Positions 11,311-21,000 of a stretch of 64,000 nt of DNA are shown here, piece by piece. The translations under genes and the position numbers were made by a program. The DNA is taken from positions 4,108,501 to 4,172,500 of the forward strand of contig BSDZ01000086.1 in the NCBI GenBank assembly GCA_030268105.1. Direction: 5' to 3'. The number at the start of each line of letters is the position of its first letter. The first letter of the stretch is position 1. This stretch comes from Volvox africanus. Taxonomy: Eukaryota > Chlorophyta > Chlorophyceae > Chlamydomonadales > Volvocaceae. The notes under the pieces are model-generated. The model searched no databases. It was not told where the DNA came from and saw nothing but the letters and a program-made list of their open reading frames with translations.

Positions 11311-11460
11311 CTACCTGCTGTGTGGTGCTTTCAGCACCAGCCGCGGGTTGGCGTTGGCCATGACGTACTTCCCGACCAACTCCATGGTGAAACACTTTTG
11401 CGACACTTTCAGCATGTGCTCTGACCGATCACGCTGGATCTCAAACCCCAGAAACACCAC
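11311..11460 (-). pseudogene. Ty1/copia reverse transcriptase scrap
   Basis: Fifty minus-strand codons read VVFLGFEIQRDRSEHMLKVS, then QKCFTMELVGKYVMANANPR and a stop at 11313-11311. This matches the copia RT region with FLGIxIxRD and the following LSQxxYxxxxLxxFxM...P pattern. The frame has no start and degenerates after the stop. It abuts the left GCGTTA array at 11476, so it may be the sequence into which that unit inserted. Confidence 0.6.
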
Positions 11461-11475
11461 TATAACAAGAGATTC

Positions 11476-11880
11476 GTGCGTTAGGCTCGCGTTAGGCTGC
11501 GTTAGGTCGCGTATGTGTGCGTAAGGCTGCGTTTTGTGCGTTAGAGATTGCGTTAGCCTAACGCGAGCCTAACGCAAAGAAATAGAAAACTTGACAGAAC
11601 GTCTGTTATAGTGCGTCGTTTTCAAGTTTGTTTAAATGAAAACAATATTTATAATGAGTATAAAAGTTCCCTGCAATTTTTATTACGTTTCGTGGTGCTC
11701 GAAAATCGGGGGCTTGCGTATGTTCTAACGCGAGCCTAATGCAAACCTAACGCACGCGATCGCAAACCTAACGCACGCGCTAACTTTACGCAAACAGCTT
11801 GCGTATATCTTGCGTACAGTGCGTTACCATACGCACGTAACGCACTGTAACGCAGTTTACGCAAAGTTTATGTAGATAGC
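11476..11880. repeat. left terminal/subterminal GCGTTA array
   Basis: About 400 bp with 13 exact GCGTTA or TAACGC hexamers in both orientations plus many one-base variants (GCGTAT, TTACGC, GCGTAA), in two blocks (11476-11576 and 11705-11880). The outermost unit is GTGCGTTAGGC. Chance expectation is about one hexamer per 2 kb. Such arrays are typical of transposase binding sites near DNA-transposon ends. Confidence 0.75.
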
Positions 11881-12452
11881 GCATAATAATGTTCGGAGCA
11901 CGGGTTCGCCGGATTTATTTAGTTTGCTTACTTGCTCTTATTGTGCAGTAGGATTGGAGACTTTGTGCATAAAATATCTTCAAAGTTAATTTAGGATAGC
12001 GCTATGAATACTAGTCGTTGTACAAGAGATTGCTCTGGTGAACGCTTGTTAACATCGCTAAATCGCTACCATTATATGGATTTAGAACCTGTACATGTGG
12101 CTTACTTTGTAACATAAAAGTGCCACACATGTCTGTTCATGGCTACCTTTCTAGTTATGGAAGGGTTTCTAATTATTGAGCAGCAAGCTGCCGGAGTTAG
12201 CAAGCGTGGGTAAGGATCGCGGAAAGTTGGCAACAGCAAACCTTACACAGTAGCCAGGCAACAATGTTGCCAGATGGAGACCCAAACAAAGTCACCAAGA
12301 GCCACAGTTACACATCGAGCAGGCCCCCAAAATTATATAGCCTTTTCCGGCAAGCACCATAGCAGCTTTGCGTAGGTGTGAAAATTGACCATGAAAATTG
12401 ACCATGTGTGAGACGTACTCTATGACCCCAATGCTTCCCAAATCCAGACATA
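11881..12452. other. AT-rich 5' part of the unit, no gene
   Basis: This stretch lies between the left array and the first open exon. No coding sequence is seen. It should contain the promoter and the missing first exon of the gene in the unit. A tandem AAAATTGACCATG duplication occurs around 12380-12405. Confidence 0.35.
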
Positions 12453-13194
12453 TTGCAAGGCAGATTAGTTCAATCGCTGCACGGGAATGAATACTTCAAC
12501 GGATTCACGCCACAATTTTCAGCACGGTTATTATTTTGTCATCGCATAAAAAAATGTCATGCACATTTTAAGGGGAAGGCTTGGAACCAGGCTCAGAAGA
12601 AACTAACTATCCATATATCCCTAAAACAGCCATCTGTTCAATTGGTATCCCCTGAAGTAAGCAGAATCAGTATACGAAAGGATCATGATCATGGTGAGCC
12701 ATCAAAGCGGAACAGGTCATATGAGCAGGCCGCCATCAACAAAGCCGTCCGCGACAATGTGCCGTACAACCTCGACAGCAGCCTGAAGAATCCACGGGTC
12801 CTCATTGCGAAGGATATTCAACGTGTGCCGCATCTGCAGCCCGTTTGGGATAAGTGCTTTGCTGCTGGCTTTGCACAAGTGGCTGACTTACAGCCAAGAG
12901 TTACGGTCGACTGCTTCAAGAAGAAATGGCAAAAGTATGTACATGTTTATTTTCCTACTGTTATGCTTCTAGTGATTATCTTGTTTGTGGTCATCATACA
13001 TGCCATCCATATCATTAGCTTACTTTCAGTGGGGACAGACAACAATAGAATGAAGCATGCACAGTATAAAAAGTAAGCACTTTTATTCGGTGCATCCCAT
13101 GTACTTTGTAGATACGCAACGGATTACAATGCCCAACATGCAAGGTACGAAAAGGTGAAGGCCACCCAAAAGGAGGAACTTGCCTGCAAGCCAG
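12453..13194 (+). pseudogene. exons 1-2 of the retrotransposon-shattered gene
   Basis: Exon 1 is open from 12453 and ends at 12934 (CAAAA|GTATGT). The convincing part starts near 12660 and includes RSYEQAAINKAVRDNVPY, VLIAKDIQRVPHLQPVWDKC and VTVDCFKKKWQK. Exon 2 is 13112-13194 (TTTGTAG|A...CCAG|GTTTGT) with YATDYNAQHARYEKVKATQK and EELACKP. Phases agree (2+1, then 1+2 into exon 3 at 28101). The spaced Trp/Phe/Lys pattern ending FKKKWQKY weakly resembles Myb/SANT or MADF DNA-binding domains, which suits a transposon protein. No ATG is visible in the frame, so an upstream exon is expected. Element 1 lies in the intron that follows. Confidence 0.5.
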
Positions 13195-13348
13195 GTTTGT
13201 GAGCTCGTACTGCTACTTGTAATCCATATACTTTTTACAACATATTTTGATCAGGTTGTTTGATAAAAAAAATCCTTTCTATGTATTTTGAAAAATGGAA
13301 TATGGGGTAAACGTGGGCCAAAGATTTGTTTTACGACAAAGGACATGC

Positions 13349-14172
13349 TGTTGTGCTACGGTTCATTTTCCGCCGACGCATAGGCCGACGCGATCCTACG
13401 AGGCGAAGTGCTTTTGTGATGAACGCATTACATATTAATGAATCTGCATTATATAAATGTATTCGTATACATTTATATATGCATTTGGCATGTTGTCATT
13501 ATCCATCGCGACATCGCATCATGGCAAATCCGCCTAGCATGCATGGATGACCGAATCATTGAAGTGCGCATTATGCTCGTGCTACGAAACGATAAGTAAT
13601 ATTATCTGATATAATATTACTTCATTTAAGCACACGTTGAGAGCGCCGCACTCGTCGCGATACATGCCCTGCAACCGGATATCGTTATCCGGACCCTTGC
13701 ATCATGCGAATGCCGGAAAGGCTTATACGTTGTTATGCGTAGACATCGCCTAGACGCAGTAGGGTTGTCACATCTAGGATCGGCCTCCTAATGTGAATCG
13801 TACGGCACTGCGATGCTGCGAGTATAACAGATGCGAGGACGGCTAAGCTAGACAAGACATTCGATACCGGAGAACACTCGTGTGTTCTATATTACTATTG
13901 CTATACACTATTCTACTTAGCCTGAGCTAAGCCTGAACTTCGCTAATCACCGCCGCGTGATGATTGCTTGCTCCCGGCGCTGACGGCGATTTCGTCCATT
14001 GCATCGTTCTGACCCGTAAGACTGTAAGTTATATCTCTCTTCGTCTTGAAGTCTTCCGCTGTCTCTGTTTGCTCTCGCTTGCCTTGCTGTACTTGCAAGT
14101 GCTCGCGCATCGGTGTCAATAGTCTTCAGACGTGCAGATACTTATGAGCAAACGCGAACGAGAGGTACAACA
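13349..14172 (+). repeat. element 1 5' LTR
   Basis: 824 bp, TGTTGTGCTACGG...GAGAGGTACAACA. It holds several hairpins: CCGGATATCGTTATCCGG at 13675-13692, GTAATATTAT-CTGAT-ATAATATTAC around 13596-13620, GAACAC-TCGT-GTGTTC near 13872, and CTTAGC-CTGA-GCTAAG near 13916. Confidence 0.93.
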
Positions 14173-14175
14173 ATT

Positions 14176-14187
14176 TGGTATCGAGAC
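14176..14187 (+). other. element 1 primer binding site
   Basis: TGGTATCGAGAC starts three bases after the LTR end, where reverse transcription is primed by the 3' end of a tRNA. The matching tRNA would end GTCTCGATACCA; I cannot name it. The same 12-mer follows the LTR in family B. Confidence 0.75.
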
Positions 14188-14239
14188 AGGTTCGTTGCCT
14201 AACTGTCTCTCTCTGTCTAATCGGAAGTAGGTTCTTTCT

Positions 14240-14673
14240 ATGGCGAGTTCCAGCGACGAACCACGAGGACCGCTAGATACTTTTGCCGAAGACTTAGGCC
14301 GCGCCGTTTTGGACGCCGCCGCTTCCGGTTTGTAATTGTTTAATTGCTTTTGCTTAGATTGCTGCACTTGTTGTGTAAGTGTACGCTCTGAGTCGCAGGT
14401 AATCTCAGTGCACCGGCATTGCTTGCCGCGGCGACTGAGACCGGCGTTCGTCCAGACCAGTTGGCGACTCTCATTGCCCAAACCACGGAGATCAGGACTC
14501 AGCTGGGCAATTACTTGCTGAGTTTGCTGAATCTTCTCAAGAGTACTGTCGGTAGGCTCACCGAATCGCTTTGTACTCTTGCCTTTGCTATAGAAGTCGG
14601 CTTCTATTACGCAAACCTAGGGTATCGTTTCGTGCTTCATGTCCTCGGAACACGACGATACGCCGCACACTAG
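14240..14673 (+). CDS. ORF0 of element 1 (upstream of gag, possibly spliced)
   Basis: Exon 1 14240-14327 starts ATG and reads MASSSDEPRGPLDTFAEDLG then RAVLDAAASG. Unspliced, it stops two codons later (GL-TAA). A GTTTGT donor and a GAGTCGCAG acceptor would remove 71 bp and continue at 14399 in frame as NLSAPALLAAATETG, then LATLIAQTTEIRTQLGNYLL and a hydrophobic stretch, to a stop at 14673: 120 residues. The 3' end overlaps the gag start by 35 nt in another frame. A related first exon exists in family B. The role is unknown; it could be a leader ORF controlling gag translation or an accessory protein. Confidence 0.5.
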
Positions 14674-15874
14674 CCTAGCTAGCCAACCCGATTTTGTTGT
14701 GGCTGCTAGAGCACCGGATAGAGGCCTTGAGACTGTGGGCGTGCGAGCCACTCAAGAGCCCCTTTTCCTTCAGACCCCTGCTCACTTAATTGTGCCGCAT
14801 TCAGCAGTGAACACGAATATGGACAACACTGCTGGACCAAGGGTTCTGCCATTACCTCAAGCTCGAGGGCATGATGACATCCCTGAGGTGATGAGATTGT
14901 CGATTCCCGTTCCTAGGCTCAATACTTCGCTGACCGACAAGACACCAGGGCATAGCATAGCCGATGCAACTCGTGCGTACGTGCGTGATGCTAAAAAGTA
15001 CCTCCAAGCTGTTCACGGTGGCGATAATGACGGTATCAGGTGTCTCTTCGTTGGTAATACCCTCGAGGGCTCAGCGAAGGACTGGTATCGCAATTGGACC
15101 AACGCCCGGGGCAACTATACTTTTGACGAGTTGGTCGCCGCTTTGCTCGCACGATTCGCTACTGAGGTTCAAGCACGCGATGTGGAAGCTCGTAAGGTTT
15201 TGGCAGCCAGTAGCTACCACATGCGTCGGGATGAAAATGTACCTGCGTACCAGTCACGCTTCGAAGCACTTGTGACTCCCATTGCTGACCTCACTGAATC
15301 CGAGCGTGTCTTTTGGTTTAGGCGAGGCCTGACGAAAATTTTGGCTAAATGGTGCGCTACTGACTTGGTTGGAGCGCAGATCAAGTCGTATGACGCGTTG
15401 GTCGCTTTTGCTAAGGGCGCGGAGGTACGACTCCTTGCCGGCGAGGAAGAAGTCAAGTCTGCCCCTCGTGCAAATGCCGTGCAAGTGCAGGATCCGCTTG
15501 GGGAAGCTGTGGCTCTCGACCAGGACCTCGGCGCGACCCGCCCCACGCCTACTGCCGCGACGCGACGCAGCAACGGGCAACGCAAGGCGCGCGGGGGCGC
15601 TAGCTCGGGTGTCCGTGGTACAGTAGGAGCAGGTCCGAGCTCGGACCCAGCTAGGAACAGGAAGCGTGGTGGTGCGCCGTCGTCGGCAGCCGCACAGCGT
15701 TCCGACCCCAACGCGAAGCGTACTCATACGGACGACACATTTATGCCAAAATGGAATTGCAATCGTTCCGAATTCGAGCGTCGGAAATTGGCCAATGTTT
15801 GTCTACAGTGTGCGGAGAATCATTCCACGAAGGATTGCCCTCTAATGCCGCCGTTTGTACCTCAGCCGAAATAG
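14639..15874 (+). CDS. gag, element 1 (411 aa)
   Basis: Structural capsid/nucleocapsid polyprotein. ATG at 14639, UAG at 15872-15874. The N-terminal about 90 residues are Pro/Thr/Ala-rich. The Retrotrans_gag core spans about 95-285, with LFVGNTLEGSAKDWYRNW, YTFDELVAALLARFATEVQ, YQSRFEALVTPIADL and WFRRGLTKILAKW. A basic Arg/Ser/Gly linker (about 295-365) precedes a zinc knuckle C-x2-C-x3-H-x4-C at about 389-401 (here CLQCAENHSTKDC), one residue shorter than the canonical CCHC box. The UAG stop is in frame with pol. Confidence 0.9.
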   Translation: MSSEHDDTPHTSLASQPDFVVAARAPDRGLETVGVRATQEPLFLQTPAHLIVPHSAVNTNMDNTAGPRVLPLPQARGHDDIPEVMRLSIPVPRLNTSLTDKTPGHSIADATRAYVRDAKKYLQAVHGGDNDGIRCLFVGNTLEGSAKDWYRNWTNARGNYTFDELVAALLARFATEVQARDVEARKVLAASSYHMRRDENVPAYQSRFEALVTPIADLTESERVFWFRRGLTKILAKWCATDLVGAQIKSYDALVAFAKGAEVRLLAGEEEVKSAPRANAVQVQDPLGEAVALDQDLGATRPTPTAATRRSNGQRKARGGASSGVRGTVGAGPSSDPARNRKRGGAPSSAAAQRSDPNAKRTHTDDTFMPKWNCNRSEFERRKLANVCLQCAENHSTKDCPLMPPFVPQPK

Positions 15875-17551
15875 GGGCTTGCCCGGGTTCCTGCGGAGGG
15901 GGCACCACCTGGGATTTCTGAACTAACGCGTGGTCGGTGGTCATCCTTACGGCCAGCCGTTAAGGCATTGTTGCCTTGTGTACTTGGACACATCGAGCGA
16001 GTCATTGCGCGACGCATCACGCTTGACGGACGCACGGGACTTCTCTGCTTCGACCCGTTGTGTAATCTGTTTACACCTCGCCGTCCCCTGTCGTCTATCG
16101 ATCTGTCTAACCACGTAGTTTTGTTCATCCCCTCGTCTCTGCGTGAGATGTCGGAACAGTTGGCCATATACAGGAGATGTAGGCGTCAATATCCAGGCAC
16201 TGCCGCATGTGTATTACTCCCTGCTTTCTGTCGGCGCAAGGCAGAGGCATCGTTAAGGGGTATGCGGCATGTCCACCGGTTCGAGCCGGGCACCGTTTTG
16301 TTTAATGGTGTGGATTGGGAGGGTACGCTGGCTCCGTGGCCATGCCTATCCTACTCGGTTGACGTTTGGTACGAAGCTCCTGATGGGGGTGCCGTTGGTT
16401 ACGGACCCGCCTTAAGTGCACTGACGTTGTCTGCTGGGCAGTCGCTCGTAGATAACCGTGTCCCTGTGGTTCAGATCGGTTTGAATGGCCGTACTCTGAA
16501 GGCACTTGTTGACACCGGTGCCAGCGACGACTTCATCTCTGTCGCAGAGGTGAACGCGCTGGGGTTGTCCCCAGAGTCGTCTGATTGTCCACAGGTTACC
16601 CTTGCTGACGGGGGTAAGCATCCCATCGTGGGCAGGATTACCCTTAGCCTATCGATAGGCCCTTTGCGTGTTGTGACCCGGCCGTACGTGCTGCAGGGCT
16701 TAGCAGAGACTGCACCGTACATAATGGGGTCGTCGACATTACGACAGTACCGCGCGCGCATCGACATGGAGACCGCAACCCTGCATATGTGCAAGGGTAC
16801 TCTGTCGATTAAGGTACCTTTCCTGTCGTTCGAATATGTCACACCAAAGGAGGGCGAAACTGAGGCGGTGCCTATGGTTAATTTCGCTGTGACAGCAATG
16901 GCCGCGCGAATCGAACCAGAGCTAGTCGGGCGTAAGGAGGCCGTCCGTTTGTTACGGAAGGGTGCCCACGGACTGCTTTTAAGGCCGCGGGTGAGCTGTT
17001 GTGTCACCACCGCGCAGATTTCTGCGGATCCTGAGGTTGAGGCCCTACTGTCGCAGTATGAGGACGTCTTTAAAGATATCCCTGGCCTACCACCTATGCG
17101 TCCTGTTGATCACACAATCCCTCTCATGCCTGGAGCGCAGCCTACGGCCCGGCCAATGTACAGGTTGAGTCCATTGGAGCTGGACGAGGTAAAGCGCCAG
17201 GTGACGGATTTGCTCGCGAAGGGTATGATACGCCCCAGCACATCCCCGTTTTCTGCACCGATTTTGTTTGTCGGTAAGAAGGATGGGACCTTGCGCATGT
17301 GCATTGATTACCGGGGGTTAAATGCGAATACGGTGAAAAATCGCTACCCTTTGCCACGCGTTGACGACCTGTTGGATAAGCTGAAGGGCTCGGCTTATTT
17401 TTCCTCAATTGACTTACAACAGGGCTACAATCAGATTCGCATCGCTGCCTCTGATATCCCGAAAACCGCTTTTCGGACGCCCTTCGGTCACTTTGAGTAT
17501 ACGGTCCTATCATTTGGTTTGACTAATGCCCCTGCGACGTTTCAGGCGGTT
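15875..17551 (+). pseudogene. pol 5' part, element 1 (interrupted by element 2)
   Basis: Same frame as gag, directly after its UAG. It carries the N-terminal domain, the protease ([11 protein letters not shown]), and RT blocks ([50 protein letters not shown]). It ends at NAPATFQAV, where element 2 entered the DNA, a few codons before the YLDD catalytic box. The frame resumes at 24728 after element 2 and one copy of CGGTT. Confidence 0.9.
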
Positions 17552-17974
17552 TGTTGTATATGGTACCCACCAAGGGTGGTATCAAAAGATACCGGTTGTT
17601 GTGCCAGAGCCCGATTAAGTAGAGCCGCCGACTAGGTCGTACTTGAGAGACCATAAGGCCTCGAACCGGGCGTGACCTTCAGAAGTCACCACTACAACCG
17701 GAGATTCAGTGAACCAGGAACCAGATGTTCCACCATTTACCATTCAGGCGGTAAATGGCCCATTCCATACAGGTTATGGAGTAACCGACAGGTTCGGATG
17801 TTTCAGGAAGTCGGTTAGTATTGGTCGTCGACAGCCGAGACCAAATCCACAAATCGAATGCCAGATGGAAACATGAAACAGTTAATATGATAATTAAATA
17901 TATTATATTATAAAATAATAAACAGATAATTATTATATCTTAATGAATTACCGAAATGCATTAAGGATACAACA
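17552..17974 (-). repeat. element 2 3' LTR
   Basis: 423 bp; plus strand TGTTGTATATGG...GATACAACA. Contains inverted repeats CCATTTACC/GGTAAATGG, GGTATC/GATACC and GTGAC/GTCAC. The half nearest pol is very AT-rich. Confidence 0.93.
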
Positions 17975-17990
17975 ATTGTTCCCCCTCTAG
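17975..17990 (-). other. element 2 polypurine tract
   Basis: Minus strand CTAGAGGGGGAACAAT directly before the 3' LTR. It is the plus-strand primer site and resembles the family A tract (GGGAGGGGGGATAAT). Confidence 0.8.
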
Positions 17991-18043
17991 ATGCAGCGTC
18001 CCGATGCATAAGAAGAGAGCAGACAGGTTGAAGTAGGACAGCG

Positions 18044-21000
18044 TCAGAGAGGTCCGTCCTTAGACTGTGCCCGCAGCCTAGCTTCATCAAGCAGGGGTTT
18101 CATGTCAGGGGTGAAGTTACGTGCCGGTTCCCAGCTATTGTGCTCAGATGAATACCCAGACCATTTAACCAGGTACTCATGCACATTGCGCTTACGCCTG
18201 CCCTTGCCAACACGTCGTGCACGATAATCTAGGATACGTTCGACAGCATACAGGGTCTGCTTACCCGATAACCAGGTAGAGGGATTAGCTTCCGTAACAG
18301 GAGGGATGCTATCGTTAGCCTCAGGCAGAGTACCCCGATATGGACGTACGAGAGATACATGAAATGTGGGATGAATGCGTAGGTCAGATGGGAGTTGTAA
18401 CTCTACAGCCACCGACCCTACCATGCGTACGACAGGATAAGGCCCCACAAAGCGCGGTAATAACTTGCGAGACCCATCAGCCAGGGAACGAAGGTTCTTC
18501 GTGCTCAACATAACCAGCTGGCCCTTGGTGAACGTGACGTCCTTTTTGGACTTGTTATAATAGTCCATAGCCCGTTGCTGTGCAGCTTCCAGGCAAGCTT
18601 TAGCGTCAGTTAGTCGGGACACGAAAGACTTAGCAAACGTTTTTGCAGCTGGAACATTTACGTCCAACTCCCGCCAAACAGGCAAAGCAGGGTTAAAACC
18701 GTAATTCAGGAAAAACGGACTATTACCAACGGACCGGTTAGTAGCGTTATTAATGGCAAACTCAGCAGCGGCTAGGTAGGTATCCCATGCAGTAGGGGTG
18801 CGTCCTGCAAAGTTACGGAGCATATCACCCAGGGCACGGTTAACACGCTCTGTTTGCCCATCAGATTGGGGGTGGTAGGCGGTGGACAGGTTCACCCGCA
18901 TTCCTACCAGAGTCCCCAGGGCGCCCCAAAACTTACTTGCAAATTGAGTGCCGCGGTCAGATACCACGGACTTGGGGACCCCATGCAAACGTACCACATT
19001 GTCGAAAAATAGACGGGCCGTTTGCTCAGCTGTGCAGGATGATGTCGTGGGGGCCAGGTGGACCATCTTGGTGAAACGGTCGACCAGGACCAGCACGGCA
19101 TCGTATCCTCCCTCAGTTTTGGGCAGCGCAACAATAAAGTCCATAGAGACGCTTTCCCACGGAGCGTCAGGAATAGGAAGAGGTTGGAGATGCCCATGTG
19201 CTTTACCAGACTGGGCCTTATTGCGCTGGCACAGGTCGCAACAGAGGACATAATTTTCGGTGTCCTTAGCCATGCGGGGCCACCAGAATTGACGCCGCAA
19301 AAGCTCTAGTAACCGTGTGCAGCCAGGATGCCCAGCAAGAGGGCCGTCATGAAAACGTGAGAGAAGTTCACGACGTAATGAATCGTCGTTAGGTACGACA
19401 ATCTGACGGTGGGATCCTTCCGATCGAATCCATAAGCCATGCTCCTGTACCAAGTGCCCCGTGTTGTTGTGAATTGTGAACCACGGGTCGGCTGCATAAG
19501 CCTGTTTCAAGCGCTTGGTAAAATCGGAGGGCACGAAGTTAGGTTTTGCCTGAGACCTACTCCGTGTGCTTACCGCCAGAATGGCTGCATGCAGTGAGGG
19601 GTGCCTACTGAGAGCATCAGCTATGTTAAGTGAGCCGCTCAGGTACTCCCAATCAAAGTTAAACCGTGCCAGGTATTCCATCCAGCGGGCCTGGCGTCGG
19701 TTAAGGGAGGGCACACCTTGCAGAAACGTAAGGGGTTTGTGATCAGTCTTGAGGGCAAAAGGCCGGCCCTCAAGGTAACATCGCCATTCCTTCAAGGCAT
19801 GTAGGACCGCCAGAAATTCCTGTTCCCCAGTGGTATAACGGGTTTCAGCCCCCGAAAACTTCTTACTCGTGTATGCAATGGGGCGTCCCTGCTGCAACAG
19901 AACTGCCCCCGTCCCATGTATAGATGCATCAGTTATGACCTCTACACGGAACGGCAATGAGTAGTCAGGGAAGTGCAGGATAATATCATCAGAGATGGCA
20001 CGCTTCAAAGCATCAAAAGCTTCTTGGCATGCGGGGGTCCAGGCCTCAGGTGAAGAGAAGGCTCCCTTGCGTGTGAGGTTTGTTAGCGGTGCAGCAATGA
20101 CTGAGTAGCGCTCTATGAACTTACGAAAGTAGTTGGTCAGGCCCAAAAACTTACGCAGTTCCTGAAGGTTGGAGGGCACTGGCCAATCCCGAACAACAGC
20201 AGTTTTCCGGGGGTCCATCTGTATGCCACCCTGAGACACTATATGCCCCAGATACTCCACCTGTGGTTGTGCCCAGTGGCACTTAGAACGCTTAGCATAC
20301 AGCTGCTCACGCCGCAGAACCTCAAAGACCAGGCGGAGGTGTTGTATGTGCTCCTCACGGGTCTTTGAAAACACCAGGATATCGTCCAGATAACAGATGA
20401 CGAATTTGTCGATGTATGGCCTGAAGATGCGGTCCATGACGGCTTGGAACGTTGCAGGGGCGTTCGTCAGTCCGAAACTAAGGACGGTATATTCAAAATG
20501 GCCAAACGGCGTACGGAAAGCCGTTTTAGGGATGTCAGATTCTGCTATACGAATCTGATTATACCCCTGCTGGAGGTCAATAGAGCTAAAGAATGCAGAA
20601 TCTTTTAGCTTATCCAGCAGATCATCGACACGTGGGAGGGGGTAACGGTTCTTAACTGTTGCGGCATTTAACCCCCTATAGTCAATGCACATTCTCAGAG
20701 TCCCATCCTTCTTTCCCACAAACAGAATAGGGGCGGAGTATGGGGATGTGCTTGGCCGTATCATACCTTTTTTCAGCAGCTCAGTAACCTGTCGTTTGAC
20801 CTCGTCCAGCTCCAAGGGGCTTAGCCGATACATGGGGCGGGAAACGGGTACTGCACCAGGCACCAAAGGTATGGTGTGATCCACAGGCCGCATTGGAGGC
20901 TTACCAGGGACCTCCTGGAATATATCTGCATATTCCTGTAACAGGGCCTCAAGCTCAGGGTCAGTGGCATCAGCTGGGATAGAAGTTGCATTCAGGTGCA

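Noticed and set aside
13596..13620. Short palindromes considered as CRISPR-like repeats or origins
   Set aside because: They occur once per LTR with fixed spacing to the LTR ends, so they are LTR structure and not an array.
16471..17010. A 179-codon reverse frame inside pol, repeated in every family A copy
   Set aside because: Antisense to the protease region. It recurs only because the element recurs and has no independent start, motif or codon signal.
20685..20879. Small plus-strand frames inside element 2
   Set aside because: Antisense shadows of its intact minus-strand pol.
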